The notes below the pieces were generated by a model. That model was not told the origin of the DNA. It ran no database searches and saw only the letters and a program-made list of their open reading frames with translations. Source: Bacillus sp. 1NLA3E (GTDB lineage: Bacteria > Bacillota > Bacilli > Bacillales > Cytobacillaceae). From it: a stretch of 64,000 nt of DNA. The stretch lies in assembly GCF_000242895.2 (NCBI RefSeq), contig NC_021171.1:1522001-1586000 (forward strand). The letters run 5' to 3'. A program made the position numbers and the translations under genes. The number at the start of each line of letters is the position of its first letter. The stretch's first letter is position 1. Below, piece by piece: positions 34,835-45,107 of the stretch.

Positions 34835-36001
34835 ATGCAACAAACTATAGCAAATGACAAAAATACTGCAGCACCATATTCAAGAACAAATCCATTCCAC
34901 GCGAAAGTTTTAAAAAATGTTAACTTAAATGGAGCTAGTTCTAGTAAAGAAACGATTCATATCGAGTTTTCATTAGAAGGATCAGGACTTTCCTATGTGC
35001 CAGGTGATGCCCTTGGCATTATTCCTAAAAATGATCCGGAACTCGTGGCTTCCCTAATTAAAGAATTGAATTGGAATCCCGAATTGGAAGTGACGATTAA
35101 TAAGCAAGGCGAAACACTACCATTAAGGGAAGCGTTAACAACCTATTTTGAAATTACTTTGTTATCGAAAAAGCTATTGCAGCAGGCTGCAGAATTAACA
35201 GAAAATGAAGAGCTACATAAGCTTTTGTTAGTAGAAAACGCAAGCCAGTTAAAAGAATATTGCACTGGGCGAGATTTACTAGATATGATACAAGATTTTG
35301 GTCCATGGAAGGCTTCTGCTCAAGAAATTGTTTCTATGCTAAGAAAAATGACGCCACGCCTTTATTCGATTGCAAGCAGCATAAGTGCTCACCCGGGTGA
35401 AGTGCATCTAACAATTGGTGCAGTAAGATATTCATCGCACGGCCGTTTACGAAAAGGGGTTTGTTCTGTGTCAGTTGCAGAACGTATTCAACCAGGAGAT
35501 TCCCTCCCAGTATTTGTTCAGCCAAATAAGCACTTTCATTTACCAGAATCAAGTGATTCAGACATCATAATGGTTGGTCCAGGGACAGGTATTGCTCCAT
35601 TCCGTTCTTTTATTGAAGAACGGGCTGTAACGAAAGCAGCAGGAAAAACATGGTTGTTTTTTGGAGACCAGCATGCTGCGTCCGATTTCCTTTACCAAGA
35701 AGAAATAGAACAATATCAAAAAGATGGGGTCATCACTAAATTAGATACGGCATGGTCTCGCGATACTGACCAAAAAGTATATGTTCAGCATAAAATTCTT
35801 GAAAATAGCAAAGAATTATTTAGTTCCCTCGAAAATGGAGGATACTTCTATATTTGTGGAGATAAGGAACGTATGGCTAAAGATGTCCACAACACGCTTA
35901 TCGAGGTGATTGCAAAAGAAGGTTCGATGTCTCAAGAAGAAGCTGAAGCTTATTTAAATGATTTGAAAAAGCAAGGACGTTACCAACGGGATGTTTATTA
36001 A
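34835..36001 (+). CDS. CysJ-like NADPH-dependent flavoprotein reductase without flavodoxin domain
   Basis: 388 residues. It corresponds to the FAD-binding and NADPH-binding part of sulfite reductase flavoprotein: the FAD motif TPRLYSIASS, the GVCSVSVAERI region, the pyrophosphate motif VGPGTGIAPFRSFI, and the C-terminal YICGDKERMAKDV and DLKKQGRYQRDVY. The N-terminal flavodoxin (FMN) domain of CysJ is absent. The ATG at 34835 follows GGGGTGAAAAG. A partial, frameshifted duplicate lies at 43851. No cysI is present, so its electron acceptor is unknown. Confidence 0.85.
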   Translation: MQQTIANDKNTAAPYSRTNPFHAKVLKNVNLNGASSSKETIHIEFSLEGSGLSYVPGDALGIIPKNDPELVASLIKELNWNPELEVTINKQGETLPLREALTTYFEITLLSKKLLQQAAELTENEELHKLLLVENASQLKEYCTGRDLLDMIQDFGPWKASAQEIVSMLRKMTPRLYSIASSISAHPGEVHLTIGAVRYSSHGRLRKGVCSVSVAERIQPGDSLPVFVQPNKHFHLPESSDSDIIMVGPGTGIAPFRSFIEERAVTKAAGKTWLFFGDQHAASDFLYQEEIEQYQKDGVITKLDTAWSRDTDQKVYVQHKILENSKELFSSLENGGYFYICGDKERMAKDVHNTLIEVIAKEGSMSQEEAEAYLNDLKKQGRYQRDVY

Positions 36002-36160
36002 TCTATAACAGTATTGATTTTTTTGTTTGAGCTTTATCAAACAAGTGATGAGCCATTACTTTATTTTAAATACTATTCCTTGCAGTATTTGGAACAAGGT
36101 ATGCTTTAATTCAAGGCTCTTTTCTAATAGGTTTTGTGGAAAGCAAACCGTTGATTATGA

Positions 36161-36293
36161 AGTTGATTGGAGTGGAAGGTGCGAGACTCCTGCGGGAGCA
36201 ACGGGACAGGTGAGACCCCACAGGCGCTCAAGCGCCGAGGATGCTCACCGCCCGCCCCGCGGGAAGCGAGCATCCTGGAGCGGAGATCAACCA
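36161..36293. repeat. GC-rich palindromic repeat, inverted copy
   Basis: The same core as copies A and B but in opposite orientation (GACTCCTGCGGGAGCA...GAGACCCCACAGGCG). Its TIR-like ends are less well preserved. Confidence 0.72.
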
Positions 36294-36343
36294 CACTTCT
36301 CTTTTGGTAAATAGGAACAAAGTTTACGAAAACAGCCTTATTC

Positions 36344-36382
36344 AAAGACCCATTACTCTTCGGAGAAAGGGTCTTTTTTGGC
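36344..36382 (+). terminator. Terminator
   Basis: AAAGACCC pairs with GGGTCTTT across a 17-nt loop, followed by TTTT. Confidence 0.65.
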
Positions 36383-36384
36383 TA

Positions 36385-36429
36385 ATAGGAAAGTATAAAT
36401 TTTTTAAACCAAAATTTATACTTTCCTAT
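36385..36429. repeat. Perfect 19-bp inverted repeat
   Basis: ATAGGAAAGTATAAATTTT (36385-36403) and its exact complement (36411-36429) flank a 7-nt loop. No U-run follows. It lies between two terminators in the 800-bp region upstream of adhE. Confidence 0.7.
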
Positions 36430-36471
36430 GTTGCATTAGCGCAACTACACCTCTGTCTTCACCCTAAGGGG

Positions 36472-36495
36472 CTCGCCAATCGGCGAGTTTTCTTT
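36472..36495 (+). terminator. Short terminator
   Basis: CTCGCC and GGCGAG around a short loop, followed by TTTTCTTT. Confidence 0.6.
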
Positions 36496-36540
36496 ATGTG
36501 GAGTTATGGTAACAAATCTACATAGAAAGGGGTGGGGGTT

Positions 36541-36600
36541 ATGATTTTTCATTTTTTAACTGCTCACGTTGTGACAACGGGGGTTATCCATTATTACTAA
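36541..36600 (+). CDS. Possible 19-residue leader peptide or small protein
   Basis: An ATG preceded by AAAGGGGTGGGGGTT opens a frame MIFHFLTAHVVTTGVIHYY ending with TAA. The strong ribosome site is the only evidence. It lies about 210 bp upstream of adhE. Confidence 0.3.
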   Translation: MIFHFLTAHVVTTGVIHYY

Positions 36601-36812
36601 TCGTCCTAGGGTCTATTTCTAAATTATCCAGTATTTTATAGTGCAAACAACTAATAAAAAGTTTCATTCTAAGTAATATAAGAAAGTAGACTTGTTTATA
36701 TTGACCACTTTTAGGGACATTATGTTAATTGTTGAATCTGGTTCATCAGGTTCGTTGATACTTTTTAATAACATAAGGGTTTTGAAACAGACATCTTAGG
36801 AGGATCTTTATC

Positions 36813-39410
36813 ATGGCAGTTCCAGAGAAAACAGTAAAAGATGCACAAACTGCTTCTGAAACAATAAATGACTTAGTTGCAAAAGGACAAAAAGCGTTAA
36901 AAGAATTTGAAAGCTTTAATCAAGAGCAAATAAATAAAATTGTTCATGCAATGGTTTTAGCTGGTTTAAGTGAACATATGCGGCTCGCAAAAATGGCGGT
37001 AGAGGAAACTGGCCGCGGTGTTTATGAAGACAAAATTATAAAAAATATTTTTGCAACAGAATACATTTGGAATTCCATCAAAGATAATAAAACAGTCGGC
37101 GTCATAAGTGAAGATAAACAAACAGGCATCATTGAAATAGCCGAGCCGGTCGGTGTAGTTGCAGGTGTAACGCCAACGACGAATCCTACATCAACCACTA
37201 TGTTTAAATCCATTATTTCGATTAAAACCAGAAATCCGATTATCTTTGCCTTTCATCCCTCTGCACAAAAATGTAGTAGAGAAGCTGCAAGGATTCTTTT
37301 AGAAGCTGCAGTAAAAGCGGGTGCTCCAGAAAACTGTATACAATGGATTGAAGTTCCTTCATTAGAGGCTACAAAGAGCCTTATGAATCATGATGGAGTT
37401 GCTCTTGTTTTAGCAACAGGCGGTGCAGGCATGGTTAAATCCGCTTATAGCACAGGAAAACCAGCTTTAGGTGTTGGACCTGGTAATGTTCCTTGCTATA
37501 TTGAAAAAACGGCTAAAATTAAGCGTACCGTTAATGATGTAATCATATCCAAAACATTTGACAATGGAATGATTTGTGCATCCGAGCAAACAATTGTGGT
37601 TGATGAAGAAATATACGATGAAGTGAAAAAGGAATTTATTGAGAATAATTGTTATTTCGCTACACCGGAAGAGAAGAAGAAATTAGAAGGTCTTGTCATC
37701 AATGAAAACACTTGTGCTGTAAATGCCGACATTGTTGGTAAATCCGCTTATGAAATTGCATCTTCTGCGGGTGTGAACGTACCAGAAGATACCAAGATCC
37801 TCATTGTGGAATATGAGCGAGTTGGAGAACCTTTAACAAGGGAAAAATTAAGTCCAGTATTAGCCGCAATTAAAGTGAAAGGAAAAGATGAAGGGTTCGA
37901 CACCTGTCAAAAAATCCTGGAATTTGGCGGACTAGGACATTCTGCCGTCATTCATAGTAGTGATGATGAGATTCAAAAAGAATTTGGACTGCGGGTAAGG
38001 GCTTACCGTGTTATTCTGAATTCACCTTCTACGCATGGAGGAATCGGTGATTTATACAACGCATTCATCCCTTCACTGACATTAGGCTGTGGTTCATATG
38101 GGAAAAACTCGGTATCCGCAAACGTCACTTCTGTTCATTTATTAAATTTCAAAAAGTTGGGGAGAAGAAACAACAATATGCAATGGGTAAAACTTCCACC
38201 AAAAATTTATTTTGAACGATATTCCACTCAGTATTTAGAAAAAATGGATAATATAAACAAAGTTTTTATCGTAACGGATCCGGCGATGGTTAAACTTGGC
38301 TATGTAGATGTCATTAAATATCATTTAGAAAAACGAAGTGAAAGAGTAATAATTGAAATCTTCTCTGATGTTGAACCAGATCCATCAGATATAACTGTCA
38401 TGAAAGGCGCCGAGCGCATGAGGGCATTTGAGCCGGATACCATTATTGCATTTGGCGGAGGCTCAGCAATGGACGCTGCAAAAGGTATGTGGTTGTTCTT
38501 TGAATATCCTGATACGACATTAGAGGGTCCAAAACTAAAATTCCTAGATATTCGAAAACGGGCATACAAATACCCTGAATTGGGTCGTAAAGCACAATTT
38601 GTAGCCATTCCGACCACTTCAGGGACTGGTTCGGAAGTAACTCCATTTACAGTAATTACGGATAAAGCCAACAATATTAAATATCCGTTAGCGGATTATG
38701 AGTTGACACCTGATGTAGCGATTATTGACCCTCAGTTTGTCACAACAGTTCCGAAAAGTATTACAGCAGATACCGGTATGGACGTTTTAACTCATGCCAT
38801 TGAAGCATATGTAAGTGTTTTAGCTAACGATTATACCGACGGACTTGCTTTACAAGCGATTAAATTGGTATTTAATTATTTACCAAGAGCATACAGTAAT
38901 GGCAATGATTTGGAGGCTCGTGAAAAAATGCATAATGCATCGGCGATTGCAGGAATGGCATTTGCAAATGCGTTCTTAGGAATTAATCATAGTTTAGCGC
39001 ATAAAATCGGTGCCGAGTTCCATATTCCACATGGTCGTGCGAATGCTATATTATTGCCGCATGTCATCCGATTTAATTCTAAAAAGCCAACTAAATTTAC
39101 AGCATTCCCTAGATATGAATACTTTATCGCCGACCAACGATATGCCGAAATAGCACGCATGTTAGGATTAAAAGCCTCAACCACTGAAGAAGGGGTCGAA
39201 AGCCTCGTTACAGCGGTTGTAAACTTAGCGAAAGAATTAAAGATTGAAATGAGCATTGCAGCACAAGGAGTTAGTGAAGAAGAGTTTAAAGAGAGGGTTT
39301 CATATTTGGCAGACAGGGCTTTCGAAGATCAATGTACAACGGCGAACCCCAAAATGCCACTTGTAAAAGAAATCGAGGAAGTATATTTGAATGCTTTTAA
39401 AGGCGTTTAA
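36813..39410 (+). CDS. adhE: Bifunctional acetaldehyde-CoA/alcohol dehydrogenase
   Basis: 865 residues, full length. The N-terminal aldehyde dehydrogenase half has the catalytic Cys in NGMICASEQT and turns acetyl-CoA into acetaldehyde. The C-terminal iron-dependent alcohol dehydrogenase half has GGGSAMDAAK and the metal-binding histidines in INHSLAHKIGAEFHIPHGRAN. It regenerates NAD+ in anaerobic fermentation and forms spirosomes. The ATG follows AGGAGGATC. pflB and pflA follow, so acetyl-CoA from pyruvate formate-lyase is its natural substrate here. Confidence 0.95.
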   Translation: MAVPEKTVKDAQTASETINDLVAKGQKALKEFESFNQEQINKIVHAMVLAGLSEHMRLAKMAVEETGRGVYEDKIIKNIFATEYIWNSIKDNKTVGVISEDKQTGIIEIAEPVGVVAGVTPTTNPTSTTMFKSIISIKTRNPIIFAFHPSAQKCSREAARILLEAAVKAGAPENCIQWIEVPSLEATKSLMNHDGVALVLATGGAGMVKSAYSTGKPALGVGPGNVPCYIEKTAKIKRTVNDVIISKTFDNGMICASEQTIVVDEEIYDEVKKEFIENNCYFATPEEKKKLEGLVINENTCAVNADIVGKSAYEIASSAGVNVPEDTKILIVEYERVGEPLTREKLSPVLAAIKVKGKDEGFDTCQKILEFGGLGHSAVIHSSDDEIQKEFGLRVRAYRVILNSPSTHGGIGDLYNAFIPSLTLGCGSYGKNSVSANVTSVHLLNFKKLGRRNNNMQWVKLPPKIYFERYSTQYLEKMDNINKVFIVTDPAMVKLGYVDVIKYHLEKRSERVIIEIFSDVEPDPSDITVMKGAERMRAFEPDTIIAFGGGSAMDAAKGMWLFFEYPDTTLEGPKLKFLDIRKRAYKYPELGRKAQFVAIPTTSGTGSEVTPFTVITDKANNIKYPLADYELTPDVAIIDPQFVTTVPKSITADTGMDVLTHAIEAYVSVLANDYTDGLALQAIKLVFNYLPRAYSNGNDLEAREKMHNASAIAGMAFANAFLGINHSLAHKIGAEFHIPHGRANAILLPHVIRFNSKKPTKFTAFPRYEYFIADQRYAEIARMLGLKASTTEEGVESLVTAVVNLAKELKIEMSIAAQGVSEEEFKERVSYLADRAFEDQCTTANPKMPLVKEIEEVYLNAFKGV

Positions 39411-39433
39411 ATAAAGGAGCAGTTGACAATCGA

Positions 39434-39461
39434 ACGGAGCTTAAAGCGGCTCCGTTTTTCT
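39434..39461 (+). terminator. Hairpin with U-tail between adhE and pflB
   Basis: ACGGAGC and GCTCCGT around an 8-nt loop, followed by TTTTC. It would reduce read-through from adhE into pflB. Confidence 0.75.
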
Positions 39462-39487
39462 TAAATCTCCATTAGAGGTGAGTGAAG

Positions 39488-41713
39488 ATGGAACAATGGG
39501 AAGGATTCAAAAAAGGCCCATGGACAAAAAAGGTAAACGTTCGTGATTTCATTTTGAAGAATTACTCTCCATATGAAGGAAATGATACTTTCTTAGCACC
39601 AGCTACAGAAGCAACAAATAAATTATGGACCCAAGTGATGGAATTGACCAAACAGGAACAGGAAAAAGGCGGCATCCTTGATATGGACACCGAAATCGTT
39701 TCCACCATTACCTCACATGGTCCTGGGTATTTGGATAAAGAACTTGAAAAAGTAGTGGGAGTTCAAACAGATAAACCTTTTAAACGATCGATGCAGCCTT
39801 TTGGCGGAATTCGGATGGCTAAAGCTGCTTGTGAATCATATGGCTTTGAGTTAAGCCCTGAAGTTGAAAAAATCTTTACTGAGTATCGCAAAACACACAA
39901 TCAAGGTGTATTTGATGCCTATACAAAAGAAATGCTGCTTGCACGTAAAGCAGGGATTATTACCGGATTACCCGATGCCTATGGCCGTGGACGAATCATT
40001 GGGGATTATCGACGTGTCGCTTTATATGGTGTGAATTTCTTAATAAAAGAAAAACAAAAGGACTTTAATAATACAAGTAATATAATGGCGGAAGATAACA
40101 TCCGTTTACGTGAAGAACTTTCAGAGCAATATCGAGCACTTAATGAACTTAAACAACTTGGAACCAGTTACGGATTTGACCTATCACGACCTGCTCAAAA
40201 TGCACAAGAAGCATTCCAATGGCTATATCTTGCCTATCTTGCAGCCATTAAAGAACAAAACGGTGCAGCGATGAGCCTTGGACGTGTATCTACTTTCCTT
40301 GACATTTATATCGAAAGAGATCTGCAAAATGGCGCTTTGACTGAATCTGAAGTACAGGAAATCGTTGACCACTTTATTATGAAGCTCCGAATGGTGAAAT
40401 TCGCCCGTACACCTGATTATAATGAATTATTCAGCGGTGACCCTACTTGGGTAACTGAATCAATTGGAGGTATGGCTCAGGATGGACGTTCACTGGTTAC
40501 GAAAAACTCTTTCCGTTTCCTTCATACACTTGATAATTTAGGTCCGGCACCAGAACCGAATTTAACCGTTTTATGGTCACCACGGCTTTCTGAAAACTTT
40601 AAACAGTATTGTGCCAAAATGTCGATTAATACCAGCTCCATTCAATATGAAAATGATAACATTATGCGCCCTGAGTACGGTGATGATTACGGTATTGCCT
40701 GCTGTGTATCTGCAATGGAAATTGGAAAGCAAATGCAATTCTTTGGTGCACGTACAAACCTGGCAAAAGCCCTGCTTTACTCCATAAACGGCGGTGTAGA
40801 TGAAAAGTTGAAAATTCAAGTTGGACCTTCGTATCAGCCAATCACTTCAGAAGTATTAAATTATGAAGAAGTAATGCAGCGGTTTGATCAAATAATGGAG
40901 TGGCTTGCAGGACTATACATTAACACCTTAAATATCATCCACTATATGCATGATAAGTACAGCTATGAAAGAATTGAAATGGCTCTGCATGATACGAAAA
41001 TTCTTCGCACCATGGCAACAGGTATTGCAGGCTTGAGTGTGGTAGCTGACTCCTTAAGTGCTATTAAATATGGTGAGGTTAAGGTTATTCGTGATGAAAA
41101 TGGGTTAGCGGTAGACTTTGTAACTACCGGTGATTATCCTAAATACGGTAACAATGATGAACGTGTTGACAGCATAGCTGTTGAAGTCGTGGAGACGTTC
41201 ATGCAAAAGCTGCGCAACCATGCAACTTATCGTAATTCAGTTCATACCTTATCCGTTTTAACTATCACATCTAATGTTGTTTATGGTAAGAAAACAGGCA
41301 ACACACCTGATCAGCGTCGTGCTGGCGAACCATTTGCGCCTGGAGCAAATCCGATGCATGGCCGTGATATAAAAGGTACTTTAGCTTCCCTCGCATCGGT
41401 CGCTAAACTTCCATATAGCGAAGCAATGGATGGGATTTCAAACACCTTCTCAATCGTCCCAAAAGCATTAGGTAAAGAAGAAGGAGCACAAATCCGCAAC
41501 CTAGTATCCATTTTAGATGGATATACAAATATAACTGGACACCACCTTAATGTAAATGTCTTGAACAGAGAGACATTAATGGATGCAATGGAACATCCAG
41601 AACAATATCCACAATTAACAATTCGGGTTTCCGGTTATGCAGTAAACTTTATTAAGTTAACAAAAGAACAGCAACTTGATGTCATAAATCGGACATTCCA
41701 CGAATCATTGTAA
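39488..41713 (+). CDS. pflB: Formate C-acetyltransferase (pyruvate formate-lyase)
   Basis: 741 residues. Converts pyruvate and CoA to acetyl-CoA and formate by a glycyl radical mechanism. The catalytic Cys pair is in [10 protein letters not shown] and the radical Gly in the C-terminal RVSGYAVNF. The ATG at 39488 follows GAGGTGA; an in-frame GTG six bases earlier is less likely. Its activase gene is directly downstream. Oxygen destroys the radical, so it acts only in anaerobic cells. Confidence 0.95.
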   Translation: MEQWEGFKKGPWTKKVNVRDFILKNYSPYEGNDTFLAPATEATNKLWTQVMELTKQEQEKGGILDMDTEIVSTITSHGPGYLDKELEKVVGVQTDKPFKRSMQPFGGIRMAKAACESYGFELSPEVEKIFTEYRKTHNQGVFDAYTKEMLLARKAGIITGLPDAYGRGRIIGDYRRVALYGVNFLIKEKQKDFNNTSNIMAEDNIRLREELSEQYRALNELKQLGTSYGFDLSRPAQNAQEAFQWLYLAYLAAIKEQNGAAMSLGRVSTFLDIYIERDLQNGALTESEVQEIVDHFIMKLRMVKFARTPDYNELFSGDPTWVTESIGGMAQDGRSLVTKNSFRFLHTLDNLGPAPEPNLTVLWSPRLSENFKQYCAKMSINTSSIQYENDNIMRPEYGDDYGIACCVSAMEIGKQMQFFGARTNLAKALLYSINGGVDEKLKIQVGPSYQPITSEVLNYEEVMQRFDQIMEWLAGLYINTLNIIHYMHDKYSYERIEMALHDTKILRTMATGIAGLSVVADSLSAIKYGEVKVIRDENGLAVDFVTTGDYPKYGNNDERVDSIAVEVVETFMQKLRNHATYRNSVHTLSVLTITSNVVYGKKTGNTPDQRRAGEPFAPGANPMHGRDIKGTLASLASVAKLPYSEAMDGISNTFSIVPKALGKEEGAQIRNLVSILDGYTNITGHHLNVNVLNRETLMDAMEHPEQYPQLTIRVSGYAVNFIKLTKEQQLDVINRTFHESL

Positions 41714-41776
41714 TGAAAACATTGGGGCTCCCCTTTTTAGTGTAGCTCCTGCTTAAAAATGAAAGGGGACATAAGC

Positions 41777-42517
41777 TTGCTTGGAAATATTCATTCCATT
41801 GAAACACTAGGGACAGTCGACGGACCAGGGATACGTTATGTTGTATTTACACAAGGTTGCCTTTTGCGCTGCCAGTTTTGCCATAATGCGGATACATGGG
41901 AGATTGGCGCGGGCAAACAGATGTCCGTTTCTGAAATCATGGATGATTTGATAAGCTATCTCCCTTTTATTCAAGCTTCTGGCGGAGGCATTACCGTAAG
42001 CGGCGGTGAACCTTTGTTGCAGCTTCCTTTTCTCATTGAATTGTTTAAAGAATGCAAAAAGAAAGGGATTCACACAACTATTGATTCTTCCGGAGGCTCC
42101 TTTCACCATTCAGAAGTTTATCTTGAGCAATTGGAGGAACTATTACAATATACAGATCTCGTCTTACTCGATTTAAAACATATCAACCGAGAAAAGCACA
42201 TTAAATTAACTGGAATGACAAATGAACATATTAAAGAATTTGCAAGATTTTTATCTGACCGAAAAGTACCAATTTGGGTACGTCATGTCCTTGTTCCAAC
42301 AATTACAGATGACGAGGAAGACCTCGAAAAGCTTGGTGAATTCATTGGGACATTGGAAAATGTCGAAAAGATTGAAATTCTACCTTATCATAAACTTGGT
42401 GTATACAAGTGGAAAGCCCTTGGGCTAAAGTATCCATTAGAACATATTCAGCCTCCTACAGAAAAACAAGTTGAATATGCCTATCAAAAGCTAACTGCAC
42501 ACTCCAAGAATATTTAG
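41777..42517 (+). CDS. pflA: Pyruvate formate-lyase activating enzyme
   Basis: Radical SAM enzyme that installs the glycyl radical on PflB. The cluster motif CLLRCQFCHN and the GGGITVSGGEPLLQ motif are present. The TTG at 41777 is placed 8 nt after AAAGGGG and gives the usual start MLGNIHSIETLGTVDGPG (246-247 residues); the upstream ATG at 41759 has no ribosome site. It directly follows pflB. Confidence 0.93.
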   Translation: MLGNIHSIETLGTVDGPGIRYVVFTQGCLLRCQFCHNADTWEIGAGKQMSVSEIMDDLISYLPFIQASGGGITVSGGEPLLQLPFLIELFKECKKKGIHTTIDSSGGSFHHSEVYLEQLEELLQYTDLVLLDLKHINREKHIKLTGMTNEHIKEFARFLSDRKVPIWVRHVLVPTITDDEEDLEKLGEFIGTLENVEKIEILPYHKLGVYKWKALGLKYPLEHIQPPTEKQVEYAYQKLTAHSKNI

Positions 42518-42568
42518 ATTTAGCAGAATCGAATTAGGCAGAGACGGTAGAAAAAATTAATGAAGAAG

Positions 42569-42600
42569 ACTCGCCGTTTTGCGGCGAGTTTTTGCTTTTA
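42569..42600 (+). terminator. Terminator after pflA
   Basis: ACTCGCCG pairs with CGGCGAGT, loop TTTTG, then TTTTGCTTTT. Confidence 0.88.
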
Positions 42601-43086
42601 ACAACGAATGTATTCTTCTTTGTATCTTTGTCTTAAATCATTTTCGTGTATTGGCATGAGATAATTGACTTTCGTTAGTACAAAACACACATAATGGCAG
42701 CTATAAATTTCTATCAATTTGTTTTCCTTGGATAATTTTTACTATTGACTTCTTGTATGGGAGTGATTACATTACTCTTGAAATAAACACAAAAAAAAAA
42801 GTAGGATAAAATTTTTTGCAGTATTGAAAAAAATAGGTAAGCTTTAAAGCTGCTGGTGAATATTGGTGACTATAACACAATATTGCCTAATAATTAAACA
42901 TTCTCATGTTGATATGGTTGAGGTCAGGGGGGTATTTACCTTGTGGTAGTTTAAGCAAAGTTTTGTTTTTAATCCCATCAAGAGGTTCTATAAATCATAA
43001 AAGTTTGAAGTTCATTTTCATTATGACAAAAATAAATGAAATTATTGTAGAAAACTGTCGTAAGTTTGAATTTTTAAAAAACTAGG
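42601..43086. other. Gene-free region after pflA
   Basis: About 490 AT-rich bases in which I see no gene; an A-run lies at 42791-42800. It leads into the Fnr-type box before the YppF-like gene. Confidence 0.3.
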
Positions 43087-43102
43087 TGTGACAAATATCA
43101 CG
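43087..43102. promoter_or_regulatory. Fnr-type box
   Basis: TGTGACAAATATCACG fits TGTGA-N6-TCACA with one change at the last position. It lies about 58 bp before the YppF-like start and just upstream of TATACT/TATAGT -10 candidates. Confidence 0.6.
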
Positions 43103-43159
43103 TGTTATACTTTTTATAGTAGTAAAATCGTATAGGATTAGGAAGAGGGGCTGATTTCT

Positions 43160-43336
43160 ATGTTATTAGAAGATTTAATACAACGTTTTATGTCAGAGAA
43201 AAAACAGAATCCATTACATGTTACTGAGTTACATAATTATATTAAAAAAAGTTATATACTTGGAGAATTATGTATTGTTGAATATAAAAAGCTTTTCTTC
43301 GAACTAGACAAACGTTTTCCAGAATTATCTGCCTAA
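43160..43336 (+). CDS. YppF-like small protein
   Basis: 58 residues: MLLEDLIQRFMSEKK, then LHNYIKKSYILGELCIVEYKKLFFELDKRFP. The pattern (LIQxF, a helix, then YxxGELxIxEYRxLxxELE) resembles the YppF family of bacilli, of unknown function. The ATG follows AGAGGGG. The Fnr-type box upstream suggests oxygen-dependent control. Confidence 0.6.
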   Translation: MLLEDLIQRFMSEKKQNPLHVTELHNYIKKSYILGELCIVEYKKLFFELDKRFPELSA

Positions 43337-43423
43337 TTAAACTCTGAATTGTAATCTTTGTATTTCACTTGTACTGAATTTAAAATACCAGTGGAACAAA
43401 TCCTACAAGACCATTACATATTT

Positions 43424-43460
43424 AACCGCACAGTGATTTTTCACTCGTGCGGTTTTTTGG
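43424..43460 (+). terminator. Terminator after the YppF-like gene
   Basis: AACCGCAC-AGTGA pairs with TCACT-C-GTGCGGTT (one bulge), then TTTT. Confidence 0.88.
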
Positions 43461-43510
43461 TTGTTTTTTTTTATAGATCTATTGAGACCTTGATGGAGAT
43501 AGCACGTAGA

Positions 43511-43640
43511 GTCTAAATTTGGCTTACTTGGATCGGGAAAATATAAAACATTTGAATATTATACCTTGTTCAGGGTTAAGGTAAAACAGCTAAATGATCA
43601 TGAGGATGGAATTATTATATCTAAGCAAATATCACTAACT
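43511..43640 (+). pseudogene. Relic copy of the FtsX permease
   Basis: The nucleotide sequence matches about 32979-33110 of the permease gene with small indels. It holds fragments of the second extracytoplasmic domain only. It is followed by sequence matching the intergenic region after the ATPase, so the duplicate lost most of the permease and all of the ATPase gene. Confidence 0.75.
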
Positions 43641-43850
43641 AGAAAATTATTTAGAACCATTTGTATTAAACAATCAGCTCCTAAATTTTAAACAAGCGGA
43701 GTTGACGGCCTAAGACAGATTCATTTTTTCAAAGGGAAAAAATATCAAATTTGACTGATGTATTATTTGCAAGGCTAATATACAATAGTATGTATGCGTT
43801 TACTGTAAAAAATTGTGAGTTTAATAGAATACTTTTTTGAGGTGAAAAGA

Positions 43851-44869
43851 TTGCAACAAACTATAGCGGATGACAAAAATACTGTAGCACCATATTCAAG
43901 AACAAATCCATTCCATGTGAAAGTTTTAAAAAATGTTAACTTAAATGGAGCTAGTTCTAGTAAAGAAACGATTCATATCGAGTTTTCATTAGAAGGATCA
44001 GGACTTTCCTATGTGCCAGGTGATGCCCTTGGCATTAATCCTAAAAATGATCTGGAACTCGTATCTTCTCTAATTAAAGAAATGAATTGGAATCCAGAAT
44101 TGGAAGTGACGATTAATAAGCAAGGGGCGAAACACTTCCATTAAGCGAAGCGTTAACAGCCTATTTTGAAATTACTTTGTTATCGAAAAAGCTATTGCAG
44201 CAGGCTGCAGAATTAACAGAAAATGAAGAGCTACATAAGCTTTTGTTAGTAGAAAACGCAAGCCAGTTAAAAGAATATTGCTCTAGACGGGATTTACTAG
44301 ATATGATACAAGATTTTGGTCCATGGAAGGCTTCTGCTCAAGAATTTGTTTCTGTGCTAAGAAGAATGACGCCACGCCTTTATTCGATTGCAAGCAGCGT
44401 AAGTGCTCACCCAGGTGAAGTGCATCTAACAATCGGTGCTGTAAGATATACAGCGCACGGCCGTTTACGAAAAGGGGTTTGTTCTGTGTCAGTTGCAGAA
44501 CGTATTCAAGCAGGAGATACCCTCCCAGTATTTGTTCAGCCAAATAAGCACTTTCATTTACCAGAGTCAAGTGATTCAGACATCATAATGGTTGGTCCAG
44601 GGACAGGTATTGCTCCATTCCGTTCTTTTATTGAAGAACGGGCTGTAACGAAAGCAGCAGGAAGAACATGGTTGTTTTTTGGAGACCAGCATGCTGCATC
44701 CGATTTCCTTTACCAAGCAGAAATAGAACAATATCAAAAAGATGGGGTCATCACTAAATTAGATACGGCATGGTCTCGCGAAACTGACCAAAAAGTATAT
44801 GTTCAGCATAAAATTCTTGAAAACAGCAAAGAATTATTTAATTGGCTCGATAATGGCGGATATTTCTAA
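43851..44869 (+). pseudogene. Truncated, frameshifted copy of the CysJ-like reductase
   Basis: Very similar to 34835-35860. The start is TTG instead of ATG. One extra G near 44127 shifts the frame after residue KQGA, and a stop (TAA after GGYF) removes the last third of the NADPH domain including YICGDKER. The upstream intergenic sequence is also duplicated. It is not expected to give an active enzyme. Confidence 0.85.
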
Positions 44870-45010
44870 ATAGATGGATGAATTTCATACCGGAAAATAG
44901 TGAATTGAAACGATAATTTTGGTAATTATTATTTAAGTTAATATTTATGATAGAAACACGATCGCATTCCCATATAAATAACATTATTACCATTTTTTAC
45001 ATTTTTTTGA

Positions 45011-45039
45011 TTGAATTAACATTTTAAGTATTGTATAAT
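45011..45039 (+). promoter_or_regulatory. Promoter of the circular bacteriocin cluster
   Basis: TTGAAT and TATAAT with 17-bp spacing. A small inverted repeat GTCTAA-ATA-TTAGAC lies downstream at 45065-45079 and could bind a regulator. Confidence 0.65.
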
Positions 45040-45107
45040 GAGAATTGTCAAAAAAAGACAAATAGTCTAAATATTAGACAAAAATTGGATTCAAGGAGGA
45101 TTTTGGA

